DNA from: Helicoverpa zea
Lineage: Eukaryota; Arthropoda; Insecta; Lepidoptera; Noctuidae
Length of the DNA stretch: 64,000 nucleotides
Reading direction: 5' to 3'
NCBI RefSeq assembly: GCF_022581195.2
Contig: NC_061479.1
Coordinates: forward strand, 7,068,001-7,132,000
The notes beneath the pieces are model-generated. The model was given only the letters and a program-made list of their open reading frames with translations, was not told where the DNA came from and did no database searches. Made by a program: the position numbers and the translations under genes. Positions 1 to 13,000 of the stretch are shown here, one piece after another; position 1 is the first letter of the stretch; each line of letters begins with the position of its first letter.

Positions 1-555
1 TTACCCCTGTGTACACTAAAGAAATGTATCCAAGGACAATCCCCGGTTCTGTGCTAAACTATTGCTAACTATGGAGGAAAACTATTTGAGCTATTGTGAT
101 GGGATGTTAGTGGACTAGGACTGGGAAGACTTAGTAAGCATTATTATTGTATTTACGCATTTTATTTTATAACCGAGATTTTATATTAAAAAAGTCTTAA
201 CAATATTGTTTACTTTTAGTCAAGTGCCTACTCAAATGTATTGTTTTTCCTAGTTTAAGTTAATTTGATCTTGTTTAGATTTTGTCATGACAAGACTGTC
301 TTGCCATATAGCTAAAGAGTGTTTGACTATTTCCAATAACATTCATATTTAAATGTTAGTCAAATATTCTATTTTTTTTTAATAATAATTTTATTAAAAC
401 TTCACAGGGTAGGCTATTGTCATAATATATTCACTCTTTATTTACTCAAAAGTATATACATACATAACTACATTAATATTTGACGGTAATTTGTAACATT
501 TAACTATAACGATAACCAAACCATTGGCAGTTGTCGAATCATCAATTTGCTCAAT
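1..555. other. AT-rich intergenic DNA, no gene seen
   Basis: The stretch is AT-rich with poly-T runs and stops in all frames. I see no exon, hairpin or recognisable repeat before the SINE fragment that starts near 560. Confidence 0.5.
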
Positions 556-559
556 TGTT

Positions 560-701
560 ATCCTCCGAGTTTTTTCCCAGCTATGTTGGGGTCGGCTTCC
601 AGTCTAACCGGATGCAGCTGAATACCAGTGTGCCACAAGGAGCGACTGCCTATCTGACCTCCTCAACCCAGTAACCCGGGCAACCCAATACCCCTGGTCT
701 A
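560..701 (-). repeat. SINE-A fragment (3' part)
   Basis: This is a minus-strand copy of the commonest short repeat in the window, called SINE-A here. The diagnostic core on the plus strand is a 'tatgttggggtcggcttcc' block, followed by 'gcagctgaataccagtgtg' and 'cccgggcaaccc'. Only the 3' body is present; the tRNA-type head seen in the full copy at 28822..29255 is missing, as expected of a 5'-truncated retrocopy. Confidence 0.8.
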
Positions 702-847
702 TTTATCGTTATATTTAAATGGTGCAATTCTAAGCCACCCATATTTATATATAACATCAGTAATAAAATATGCGTAACTATAATTTTTATACACCGTTTG
801 TAACGTATATTAAGCCAAAGGTATATGAACATAGACTAATATTATAT

Positions 848-1034
848 TCTATAGTAATATAATAATGAGGAAACATTGTTTTGTTTGTTTGTCGGTTTGT
901 ACCCTAAAGGCTCAGAAACTACTGAACTGATTTGAAAAATTACACAATTCATTTGTGTGACATATATATATATATTTTACCCGAGCACGGGCAGTAGTTC
1001 GCGGGTGAAACCGCGGGAAAACAGCTTGTTAATA
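848..1034 (+). mobile_element. Lep1-type non-autonomous Helitron-like element
   Basis: The order of motifs matches the widespread short lepidopteran element often called Lep1: 'gaggaaaca', a gtttgttt run, 'actactgaactgatttgaaa', then 'cgcgggtgaaaccgcgg' and an 'acagctt' end. No TSD or TIR is visible, which suits a Helitron. Assignment is from memory of the consensus, not a search. Confidence 0.55.
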
Positions 1035-1508
1035 ATATATAGGAAGTAAGTATTTAGTTTAGACGTGTGTTAGTATTCGTAGATGGCAACATTAGTACTA
1101 AGTAACCAGTAAATGGAGTAATTATGAAGTACAGTCAAATGCAAAAATATGTAGCTTCTGCCGAAAGCGAATTTTGCTTTACATTTTCTCTCGCAAGTTC
1201 ATACATTACCATTATTGTGGCGTTATTTACGACCGTTTCCAATATTTGATCGCTAATGTAAATCATAGATATTAAACCCGTATAATAACCACGTAAAGAG
1301 TTTAACATAAAACCTATATCTAACTACTAATGATCAAAAACCTTTTTAATTAAGAAGAGACGAGTACATAAACAAACCTAGAAGATACCCGCTAGGTTTT
1401 TAAGTTAATACAATTTTTACACGTGACTGTACATGTGACTCCATCTTTAATGCGCACAATTTTCCTCCTAAAGTCAGTAGCATAGGGTGCCCGCATGCGG
1501 GATCTTAA
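1035..1508. other. Intergenic, nothing recognised
   Basis: There is no open frame of note and no inverted or tandem structure apparent by eye between the Helitron-like element and the MITE at 1509. Confidence 0.4.
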
Positions 1509-1749
1509 AGGTACGTTTTGGAAGCGAACTGCTGACCGCACTTGCAGGGACTGCATGAAGTCGATCGCTATGTGAATTCGAATGCACTTGCTGCTGCCGC
1601 TTTAATCAAAAACGGTTACATATAATTTCTGTTTCTGGTCTTATGGTTTCTATGGGCCCTAGTTGCTTGAAATAAAGCAAATAAATGCATACAAATCAGT
1701 AGTGCAGCTGCGATACGTGCTGTTGTCAATTCGCTTCCAAAACGTACCT
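1509..1749. mobile_element. MITE with 20-bp TIRs, TAA target duplication
   Basis: The termini are inverted copies of AGGTACGTTTTGGAAGCGAA (left 1509..1528, right 1730..1749), and TAA flanks both sides (1506..1508 and 1750..1752). The 241-bp length, lack of coding capacity and 3-bp TWA-type target duplication fit a PIF/Harbinger-derived MITE. The superfamily is inferred from the TSD only. Confidence 0.75.
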
Positions 1750-1940
1750 TAATGCTGTTTCATAGTCTTACATACTTAGTTATATTGATATTGATGTGTA
1801 AACCTGTATTAAGTAGATATTTTTGTAAGAAAAGTATTTGAATTTGTAACCTTGCAGTATTTTTATGCAGGCGAGCACTGAAACATAATATTTCCATATT
1901 TAAGTTAATAGCCATGTATTTATAATGCATTTTTACAACA

Positions 1941-2142
1941 TCATCATCATCATCTGCCTAGCCTTTTCCCAATTATGTTGGGGTCGGCTTCCAGTCTAAC
2001 CGGATTCAGCTGAGTACCAGTGCTTTACAAGAAGTGACTGCCTATCTGACCTCAACCCAGTTACCCGGGCAACTCGATACCCCTTGGTTAGACTGGTGTC
2101 AGACTTACTGGCTTCTGACTACCCGTAACGACACACACCCAA
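1941..2142 (-). repeat. SINE-A copy with (ATG)n tail
   Basis: Minus-strand SINE-A. The 3' tail shows on the plus strand as 'catcatcatcatc' at the left edge, followed by the standard body. It is 5'-truncated after 'ctacccgtaacgac'. Confidence 0.8.
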
Positions 2143-2715
2143 ATTAAGCAAATTGCATGTCGTTTTCGTGTATAAAAATATATATTGTCGTGTATGTGCA
2201 ACTAAATTATATGTTAAGTGTCTGAGTATACATTTTCTTATGTATTTAAAATTAATCGTTAGAAAAAAAGTTCTCGAATTTTCAAGACGTTGAAAGTATT
2301 TTATTTTTTGCTTTTTTAAACAAACAAAATTATTGAGGTCTGCAGTGCAGACTTTTGATTTAAATAAAATGCTAACAAAATTTCTCTAATAATTTAATAC
2401 AAGTAGTAAGATATTTTTAACCGACTTCCCAAAAAGGAGGAAGTTATCAATTCGGATGTTTGTATTTTAATAAATAGATAAGTTATATCCAAATTCACAC
2501 TTGCATTTCCACAATTTACAATATTTTACATATAAGTAATGATTGTAAAATAAGACAGAAAACAGTGATTTTGAATGCATTTATATTATTTTGTAATGTT
2601 TGTATAAAAAGACATTGTAATAAATTATATTATACGTACGAAAAAATGCTTGTTATTTGTTCCTTTTTTTTGTTCAGTTATAAGTGCGAATGTAGGAAAA
2701 TTTGTTAGTAACTTT
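2143..2715. other. AT-rich intergenic DNA
   Basis: This holds poly-T tracts and an 'ccgacttcccaaaaaggagg' word (about 2422) that recurs near 15522 and, inverted, near 20580. That word is common dispersed lepidopteran repeat DNA. No gene is seen. Confidence 0.4.
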
Positions 2716-2948
2716 ACCTTTGGCAGCGGTAACAACCTCGTTCAGTGGGAGCTACTTCCCGCACAAGGATAAAAAGGAGCTTATGTAGGTATTATTCTGA
2801 TATACTCGTATGTCTATTGTCGGACTTAGTGGCTTCTGCGACTGCCAAGGATGTTCAAATGACATCCAGGACCTACAGTCTATCATAGTAGGTAAGTATA
2901 AGGATACTTTGGAAAATAAAACACTCCCATAACAAAACAACAAATCTA

Positions 2949-3166
2949 TCGTATATTAAAACAGACATTTGCAGTCGATATATATTATTATTGACTTATT
3001 TGTGTATTTTAATATATGTAGGTTTATGTCTCATACTAGTTTTTCGGTTTTGTTTGCACCTACCAACACTTTCTCTCCGCCACCCAAAGGTAGACTGGTA
3101 GAGAACACCTTAGGCGTTATGTCCGCCATTGTACTATATGTGCAAGAAGTATTAAATAAATAAATA
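2949..3166 (+). mobile_element. LINE 3'-end fragment
   Basis: This is an insertion inside the leftmost duplicated segment, absent from its two sisters at the same point. It ends in an 'attaaataaataaataaa' A-rich tail, preceded by text resembling the 3' end of lepidopteran CR1/Jockey-type LINEs ('gttatgtccgccattgtac'). The clade is uncertain. Confidence 0.4.
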
Positions 3167-3170
3167 AAAC

Positions 3171-3290
3171 GTAAACTTCTTCCCCATATACTTAGCAGTG
3201 GGTGTCGGACAGTCGGACAGACACACTCCCTGCGCCAACATGTCGCTGTAGTGCAGCTCCGACAGCAGCTCGTAGCCGCACTTGGCTGCT
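3171..3290 (-). pseudogene. Partial copy of the acetyltransferase last exon (copy A)
   Basis: Read on the minus strand, it encodes about 40 residues nearly identical to the end of the functional exon, including CGYELLSELHYSDM and CPTPTAKYMGKKF, with one visible Ser-to-Leu change. The 5' part of the exon and its splice acceptor are absent, and the frame runs past the normal stop. It is best read as a truncated duplicate exon. Confidence 0.75.
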
Positions 3291-3522
3291 AACGTTATTT
3301 ATAACTTAGCTTTTGCTTCCGGTTTCAAACTCGTTCAGTGGGATCTACTTCCCGCACCCGGGTAAAAAGGAGCTAAATCTATTGTACTCGCTTCTGCGAC
3401 TGCCAAAGATGTTCAAATGACAGCCTTGACCCACCAGTTTATCATGGACGGTATAAGGACACACACGTAAGAAAATAAAACACTTCCATAACAACAAAAT
3501 AACATCTATAATCTATTAAAAC

Positions 3523-3579
3523 GTAAACTTCTTCCCCATATATTTGGCAGTGGGTGTCGGACAGTCGGACAGACACACT
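3523..3579 (-). pseudogene. Short copy of the acetyltransferase last exon (copy B)
   Basis: Only the last about 19 codons survive (CLSDCPTPTAKYMGKKF), after which homology stops abruptly at a 'cttagcagctagc' junction. It lies between copy A and the intact exon, has no acceptor site, and is non-functional. Confidence 0.75.
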
Positions 3580-3862
3580 TAGCAGCTAGCATAGGTGTCT
3601 ATAGTTGGAGAAATTGGTTATTTTCTAATAAAGATAAAAATAGAAAATCATTTATTCAAAGTAGACTGAAAATCAGCACTTCTTGATGGAGAAATTTACA
3701 AAAGACGGCCTCCAAAACGCTTATCATTCTCCACTTTCAGCGGTTTCAACCTCGTTGAGTGAGAACTACTCTACTAAAAAGTAAAAACTTAGGCAGTACC
3801 AATAAAGTAATCTGTGGTATAAGAAATAAAACACTCCATAACAAATAAATAACGTAGGTATA

Positions 3863-4061
3863 TTAAGGTGTAAACTTCTTCCCCATATATTTAGCAGTGG
3901 GTGTCGGACAGTCGGACAGACACACTCCCTGCGCCGACATGTCGCTGTAGTGCAGCTCTGACAGCAGCTCGTAGCCGCACTTGGCTGCCAGTGCCTGCGA
4001 GGCCGAGGCTGTGAACACCGTCGCCGTGGCAGTGATGCCTAGCGCTTTAGCGAGAGGCTCC
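3863..4061 (-). CDS. aaNAT-like last exon
   Basis: The acceptor is 'catgttccag' followed by GGAGCC. The first G completes the Arg codon begun by CG in the previous exon, giving FEA-R-EPLAKALGI. The stop TAA is at 3865..3863. It contains the C-terminal part of the GNAT fold. The 3' end of this exon is the part duplicated at 3171 and 3523. Confidence 0.85.
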
Positions 4062-7000
4062 CTGGAACATGATAAAGGGCTCTGTTTAACCATCATCTGC
4101 CCAGCCTTTTCCCAACTATGTTGTGGTCGGCTTCCAGGCTAATCGGATGCGGCTGAGTAGGTATCAGTGTGCCACAAGGAGCGACTGCCTTATATCTGAC
4201 CTCCTGTACCCAGTTACCCGGGCAAACCATTGGTTAAACTGGTGTCAGACTTAGGTACTGGATTCTGTCTACCTTCTCTGTTTAACAGTGGGTCTATTTA
4301 ACCGATTTACAGAAAAGAGTGAGGTTCTCAATTCGACCGCGTAGGTATATTTTTAAACTAAACTGCTAGTTGACGCTTCTCGTGACCCAAAAACCAAAAG
4401 TTTGCAATTCACCGCAGCAATGCTGCCAGCCTCTTGGGCACCGCCCCCAATCGATGGCGATAGGGAGATTTTTTTGAGCTTTAATGGAACTGAAGGATAC
4501 AAGATGTGAACTTAGGTAAAATATCAAAAAAGAGTATTGTAAGCGGGAAGTTCAAATTTTGGAATTCCATCTTCTCATTTCATCATCCATCACACAGCGA
4601 CTTCACGCTGACGGATTTTCCGCTATGTATTTTCTGACCGACAACGACTGTTCGTAAGGTCAGTGTCGTTCATAATACAACTACAACTAGCTGATACTTT
4701 TTAATTGTATAAGTAAGGTATATACCTGACACGTACACCTATATCATACCTGTACCGTGTACCTATATCATATGATACATGATATCAAATGTTTGCATGC
4801 CAAAATTATGGAATATAGGAAGGTACTAGGATTCGTCAACATTTCTGTGACAACCTTACTGTTACCTACATTCTTCTTCTTCTTAGAGTTTCAACAGTCT
4901 TGTGTCGGGGTCCTTCCACTTCTCTCTATCCAGGACATCTTCCTCTTCAAGTTCGCAGATACATATGTTAATACCTACATTCTGAACAAATAAATGAATA
5001 TTATTACTGACCGTGCCTCAAACAGCCTGGCGCCGATATTCTGTCCCCTGTGCTCGGGCAACACAGTCAGGCCACTGGACGTGAGGTACCGGTCCACGCC
5101 GTAGTGCTCAAACACGTTGCACATCTCCTCAGCCGCGATCAGGGTGCGGAGGAGCTTCTTCCAGGACTCACCTTGGATCTGGTGTGGTGGAAAGAAAATG
5201 TTATGATAAGGTGTAGCTTTCAAGAGATAAGATGGCTACAGCGTACCACCTGGGGCTCGATTCTGCAAATTTTACTTAAGCGACATTTGATTCACATCCG
5301 ACTGAGATCAAATAACGACCCGGGGCTGCGGGTTGATCGAAAGAGTTACCGCGGCCCTGGTACATAAAAGGCCTACGACGGAACACGATGGATTTTATTC
5401 AGTAAGAGTCTGACACTCCCTCACCGCTGCTAACCCACAGCGGGAGGGGGCATTTGATGATTTTTGACGTCGTTAAAAAAAAAGGTAAGGCGTATATATA
5501 TATATATGGCGGCTTTCAATAGAGAAGATGTCTGGAGCGTACCACCTGGGGCTCGATTATGCTAATTTTACTTACGTAAGATTGATATCCAACTGAGATC
5601 CAATTACGATTGAAGCGTATGTGGCTTCCGCTATTTTTTCTTTGAAGGAAACTTTTTTATCCTTTTTAATAAAGGATGACTGTGACTGTAATTATCATTG
5701 TTACCTATGTACTTATTGTACTAAATGATTTAAGAAAATTACTGAATTTTATCAATGCATATTATCTTAATCTAAAGTACCTAGCCTTGTCTAAAGTATA
5801 AATATTACCTAGATACCTACTGATACGGAAACAGGGGTGATCATGAATAGATAGGTACAAGAAAATAAGTAAATAGGTGGTAAGTTAGATAAGTTAACAG
5901 ATTTATATCGTATCTATCTATATACAAGTAACTGTGCTGATTAAATATTCAAGTGCAATCATTATTATTTTATTCGTACTGTTTTCAAGTTCAAAAGAAT
6001 ATGTTACAAATAGACCTAGAATCTTTCGAAACGTCAAGCTAGTTTCACGAGTCCAAGGAGTTGGTCTAAGATTGAGCCTCATGGAGAAGAATCGACAAGA
6101 AAATCCATAGACATTTTGTCAAAATCAAAAGTTTTTAAAATATAATTAGGTACTTAAGCCGGTCATAATACCTATGGTTACCCAGGATAGTTACTGCTTA
6201 TTACTGATTACGTTAATTGTTATGAAATAGTTTATCTTTGAATAATCTTTGGTTGATAGCTGAAATAATCAACAACCTGTGTACTTGCAAACAATATTAA
6301 CCATTCCGTCATAATATTTGCTGTTGTCTAATTTTGTATGTTTATCATTCTCCTATCAGTAAGATACGATCATTGAATAAAATCGTCTGATATGAAAAAT
6401 CAAGGTTTTCCTCAAGATGGCAACCAAAGATTAATTCCGAAGTGTTTACATCAATGTTTTGAGAGATATAAGAATTTAACTTCGTCCCTTGGATCCGGGC
6501 ACTGATATTTAATGATATACGTAAGGAATAGTTATTTGTTATACAAGAGTGCAAAGTTGCTTTTTAACCGCGGGCTCAATTTTGATGACCGAGCAAGCGA
6601 AGTAGTAGAGCGATAGCGAGGGAATACTAATTGTTTCAATTCGCTTGCAATGTTTTTCGCTACGCTCGTGTTTCAATTTTAGAATTCTTCGCTTGCTCGG
6701 TCATCAAAATTGAGCCCGCGGTTAAAAAGCAACTTTGCACTCTTGCACAACAAATAATTTAACTATTTCATCCCACCATCTCGGAAAGAGTAGTTTTACC
6801 CTTTGATATCTGAGCGCAAAAGCCGTTTTTATCCTCAAGAGCGGCAAAGTGATTTGAATTTAGAACATCTTGTGCAATACTCCATTTGTGACAATCTTGA
6901 TAAGACTTTTCAAACAAATACATATTAAACAAATAAAATACTACTTAAAATAATTATTCAATTAATTAAGTAATTTTTATTATTGTTTTTACATAGATTA

Positions 7001-10000
7001 ATAACCTCGTCTCATTTTTAAACTGAGTTTTCAAATAAGTGAACTTTAATAGGTACTTCTTTTTAATGTGATACTCATATGAGGGGTATAGTATCAAAAC
7101 CCACCAAAACGTATTTTTCAAAAATATCACAGGATACAAAAAATTGTTTAAGCTAAATCAATACAACTTACTGGGATTTTTTTATGCTAATCATTTAGTT
7201 TATGACATGGCAAAACTAATTTAAGCAGGGCAAAGAAAAAATATGAAGCTATGAAACCGTTAAAAGCATTTAAAAGTTCGTTTTAGAGGAAATTGAAATT
7301 AACCTGCCGTTATAGCGGGTTTTGAAAATGAATTGTCATATTTTGGCGGGTTTTGCAACCAAGAATAAAACTTCGGGTGGATGGCGTTATGCAAAATTTC
7401 TTAGGGCCAGATGAGTTGGATTAGTTCTACGTAACTAGGTAGGTACTATAACGTACGTAAAATAAAAACATCGGATCTTTTCAATGGCAATTATTTATTA
7501 ATAAAAGAGTTATCACTAATAATCAATACGAGCTTAACACTATAATCAATGCGCAGATAGCTACTACTTTATACATTTATGGCAACTTCTTCAAAGCCTG
7601 GCTCACATAAACCATTACATTCATCATCGTCGCGTTCGTTATCTTGAGAATCATTATTCCCAATGCCCTCCAAATCTTTGTAATATTGCAAACACTCCAA
7701 ATTTTTCCATTCGTCCCCAAAATGTTTTTTAAGGAGGCCATGAACATCGTTCAATTTCGATGCTTTTGGTACGATTGTGTTAGGTTGAATAACCTGTGGA
7801 GCAATCATTATAATTTTTTTATTTTTTTTCGTTACTATCTTTTTTGTGTTTCGCTCCATTCTATAAGCCTCTTCACCCTGTACTAAAACATTTTCCGTTA
7901 TGGTCCGAGTGATAAAAAAGCGTTTCGATTTCATGAACGGGAAGTGCCAGGATGTCGTCGGTTTAATGATGGAAGCATAAGCTGTCTTCCAGTCATAAAC
8001 TGGAATCGATGCTAGGTCTACGCATGATCCATGTTCTTGTAACACAGCTGCATATTCCGATGGAGATGTTACAACTTCTTTTGTCTTCAGCGTCTTTTCA
8101 ATTTTAGCGAACACACGATCAGGCGGTATGAACGAATGCCCAACAATTGGGAAAATCAATTCAATTTTTTTTAGATGTCTTGGGGCTTCAACATAAAGCC
8201 ATTTACCTAGCATGCTGATCATACCAGTGTTTTTATTTTGGCCCGAACAACCATCACATACTATACGAAGAACTTTTATATTTTCTGAGATCTCTACATT
8301 CTGTAGAAAATGGTAAACCGCACTTATAATTTCATTGCCTCCTTTGGCGTGAGTTGTTTCATTCCAATAGTAAGAATGTACGTTTTCTTTTCCGAGCTTA
8401 GCTTTCGAGTTGCCCTCCACTATAGCAAAATGGTAAAAATTAAACTGCCTGCTGAAATAGGCAGATTGATCAGGCAATTTTGGCAGAGGCTGATTTTTTT
8501 GACAGTCAAAGCTTATCGTTTTTGTGTCTTGGCTATCTTCCTTCAATATGCTGTAAAACGCTTTGTATTTAAGACCGTGGATTCTTTTCTGAATCATTAA
8601 CTCGTTTCTTTTCGTTACATCTTTTTCAACTTTTAGTTGTTCCTGCAACGATATACAAGTAGAACATACGTCTGTTCTCGGGGTGCCGAACCCGATGTTA
8701 TAGTACCTGTTAAATATACTCCGAAAAAAACTTTGTTTTACTTTTAGTTCAGCATCTCTTGAGTCATTATAGATCCGCCACATTTTTCTAATATTCAATC
8801 CGGCTGGCAGGTATAGTCTTTTTGTTTGTGATCTGCAGTAATGGCTTTCCTGCCCTTTAAATTTTTCTATGAACCATTGTACTGAGAGTTTTTTTGCTTC
8901 ATACAGATGTGATTTTCGATTGCCTCCTCTTGTTTCTTTAATGGGAGAGCCTTCGCTGTTATAAAATCTGGTCATTACCCCTTGGACCCGATCTTTTTTT
9001 ATTTGTAAAGCATTCAAAAATGTGTCTCGGCATACGGGAACAAGCAATCCGTCTTTAGAGCATAATATAGTATATTTTATGGCTAATTTCCTCTGGCTAT
9101 TCGGCTTGGACTTCACCGCTTGCTTGATACTGCAATATCTCAGAATAAAATTATCTTGCTGAAGTTTCGTCTTACATTTATAAAAGTTTTTGTGAAACTT
9201 TCTTATATCTTGACATGTAAGTAAGGTACAGCGAAAAGCCTTTTGATTGTGCTCACATCTTGGAAATGTTGGCAATTTCTTGGCTTCGTAGCTGAAAAAA
9301 TATTAATAATAAAATAAAAATCAAAAGGCACACAAACGACAAACACAGTAGTTAGGAATAAGTATTACGCGGGAATCGTAACGAATCGGTTCAGGACTAC
9401 GTTTTTTGCTTTTTAATTTAACTTTTCGCGACAATTATTGGGATTAGTAGTAAAACACAATGTAGTGAAATAAAAATAAATAATAATCGCTCTGCTAAAT
9501 ACCTAATTTCGAATGGGCTGGATGCATCTTGCATAAAACTTTTTTGGAAGAAGTTTGAACACAATAATGACAAAGTTTTACATACCGTTTCTTGCGCTCC
9601 ACTTCACGCTTCCACGAAGATGGATCGCGTGGTCGTTTCCTACTATGTTTAGGATCACATTTTTTAACAAATTGCGCTAATTCATCCATATTTTCACATT
9701 AAATTCGTTAAAAAACCACACACAAGTTTTCGCCGGCACTCAACAATCGCCATACTGTTTTATTGATCACGTGACGCAAATGCGGTGCTGTTATTGGTCG
9801 ATTCAATTATGGAGGATTTTGTTACTGGTATGCACTGTTATAGGGGCTTTTGATTTTGAATCTATTTTTGGTGGGCAGATTTTTGTAGTTTTAGCGGGTT
9901 CTGGTACGAAACTAGCCAAGCATTTTAAAGCAATTTTTACGAGGTTTCCAACGGTGCTACTAACTCAAATTTGGTCCATAAGCATTATAGCGGATTTTGA

Positions 10001-13000
10001 TTTTATACCCCTCATATATGCGCGCCATTTTGTTTTTTTTTTTTGCATTTAGAAATTTCCTCGATGAGGTGGGATGAAAAGTTACGTGTTGCACTCGAGT
10101 GCAAAGATTTTTCACCTTGTGCTCTTTTGATTCCCTCGCTATCGCTCAGGATTCTAATTATTGAATCGTGTTTCAATTTTAGATTAGTTCCTTCGCTTGC
10201 TCGGTCTTGTATAACAAATAACTATTGTTGAAGTAAATATCAATCAGCACGGACGTATATATATATATAGTATAGCTTTACTAAGGGGGGTGGAGGTCCA
10301 AAATCCAAAACAGGTAAGAACCCACTGCAACGCTAGTTAAATCTTTCATTCCCAATCTAACAAACATTATGACTATAACACTCAAGTATACCCAAGTAGC
10401 ACAAAACTGTTGCTTAAGAGCTTTAGAGCCAATCCGATTATTACTGAAGGTGCCAAGCTTAAGCGCCAGAGCGTGCTCTACAGACCTTATGCAGCAGCTT
10501 TGCAGCCAAAGGGGCACAACTTTTTGCAGTCTATAGTTCCATTAGAACTTCATAGGAGAGGCATAAAAGCGATACAGGAGCGGCAACTAATAATTAACAC
10601 CATACTAAAGCTCTTATGGCGATGATTGAATGAATGATAAATTTAGCTGAATGACGAAAACTTCACTGATCGTTCATCTCGTCTCTCATTTATAAAATAT
10701 ATTTATTGTTCCTGAGTCAGACATTACTGAATACAAATAAATATTAAGTGAAGGCAAGTGTTTTTGAGCTATATTTTGTATTATATGGTAAGTAGCTACA
10801 AACGCAGATCAGTTTATCGTGAATATAGTTGATATTGTTGAAGTATTTTTAACGCGCCTCAATAATTACCTCAGAATATCGTAAAATATATAAATATTAT
10901 TATATAAATATTTTTGTATCACATACATACACGATATTGAAATTACATGCTGGACTACATTCGTTTTTAGTAAGTTGCTTGTTCGATATTTAGATACATT
11001 TTACTACAAATGCGATAAAAACCTATTAATTTCTCGATTACTAATAAATAATTATCTTGTAAACATGGCGTCCATTGAAAGCAGCTTTAAGTTGCAACTT
11101 CAACCTTAAAAACTCTTCTCTGCGCGTCATAGCGCTAAGTTTCACTCTTCTGAAGGTCCAAGTAATATCTGTACCACTATTGCAGTTCAAGTCTGCACTG
11201 TGATACTGCAGATATCAAACCACACTATTAATGGCTACTTGTTTAGAGATCCGTAGAAGTCGTTGGAAACTCTATAATACGATGATATACCTATTATTCT
11301 TAATTGTTTAACACTTAATTACTATGTTTTACCTTGTTTTCAAAATAATAAAAAACTTATAATGCACAACAAAATAAACAAGAACTTTGCATCTGTCCAT
11401 CTAAATGGGAAAAACGCAGTGTTTCACTATACTTGAGAGTAAATAAATGGAGCTACTGATTTTTTTTATATTCTTGAATAAATACATATTTTCTGTTATA
11501 AGTTTTTTTTTTTACTTCAAAACAAACATTATTTTTTCTCTGTAACTGATTCGTTATCAGTAATTGAGAAAACAAAATCTACGGGACCCTTGCTTGTGTT
11601 TGTGAATAAAATAACAGAATGTATCCAAATGAGCAGGCAATGTCTATTAACCTCTTGCTTCTATTGTGGAGCCTTAATGTGGCTATAAGTAGAACAGAGG
11701 TTCAAATTCCTACTTAAGCCTGCACAAAAGAACAAATCACTTCTGCAATGGAACCTTTAGTGGCAGAAAAGTGATAAATATATCTTTTATACAGTTCCGT
11801 TAAAAAGTCTACAATTAGAGTCTTTATGCAGTTCTAACGCGTACATCAGCGGCAATAGAAACTTTTTAGCAGCTTTAACCTTTAACATAATTGTTTGAAC
11901 TTTCTTTTAAAGATGTAGGCTGCAAATGGGTTGTAGAATGATCTCTTGTAAAACCTAGAGTGACATTTGGTTCAGTTTCTGCTGCCTTAAGTGATATTTA
12001 CAGCTATGAGCAGCTACGGAAGCAATAGTAGAACTTAAAGTTACTTTCGGAACCCCTAAAGCACTACTGTACAGCTAACAGTTGCAAAGTAGGCTGCTAT
12101 TTCCACCAGTGTGCTAGTTGGGTAGTCGCGGCCTCGCGGGTAATCTATGTCATGTACTTTGAATAAATGATTATTTATTCAAAGTACATTCAAAGTTTAT
12201 TCAAAATACATTACACATAAAACGTTTTATTTCAAGGCACCTACTTAGATTAATTATATTTTTTTATTAATTATAATTAATCTAAGTAGGTGCCTTGAAA
12301 TAAAACGTTTTATGTAATGTATTTTTGCAATACAAGGTGTTGATTTGCATTTGTGCCATATTTCAGGAGGACATAAAATACATAAATAATCGATTGGAAT
12401 TACAGTAGACGGGAAATAGCTAATATGCACTGCTTTTTTTGTCATTGTAATGTCGTAGTATTTCAGAAGTAATCCAATTTTATGAATAAAAGGACCATGG
12501 GCAAAAATGTATGAAGCCTGGGCTCACCCACCAACAGAGATGAGACCACTTTGAATATACTTGTAAAGCACTAAATATAAAGATTTAAACTCATTTTTGC
12601 GAAAAATCCATGGGGTTATTTTGTTATAAATATTTTTCTCCGACCATAAATAAACTAATATTCTGCAAAAAGTAGTGCTGTTATGGCAGTGTAGGCTTTG
12701 TTATTGAACACCTTTAACTAGTTTTAATTCCAGGTTTAATGTATACATAAAAAATAAAACAGCTGCTAACAGTTAAAATTATTTTTGTTAACATTTCAAT
12801 CAATATCAATAATAATGTCGTCTAAATATTCTGCCGGTGGATTAAATTGTGAGTGCCTGCCTAACCCTAGATACCATATTATTGAAATGATATGAGCACA
12901 ACTTCCTGCTGAGCGTCTACCTGTTAGACACGAGCAGTAATACTGAGCGATGGCATCTCGACCCATTTCGTTTCTGTTAACCAGAATGTATACCTACGTA

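Larger units (their letters stand above)
2716..4061. repeat. Tandem triplication of an exon-bearing segment
   Basis: Three successive segments share the same layout: a 'cctcgttcagtgg'-like word, an 'aaataaaacact' word, then the 3' end of the acetyltransferase last exon ('gtaaacttcttccccatat'). The exon ends sit at 3171, 3523 and about 3870, about 350 bp apart. The rightmost segment holds the working exon; the two left ones are partial. The first two also share a SINE-A scrap ('ctgcgactgccaa'), so that insertion predates at least one duplication. Confidence 0.75.

Noticed and set aside
5050..5367. 105-codon plus-strand frame
   Set aside because: It is antisense to the aaNAT-like exon 5012..5178 and continues into SINE-C.
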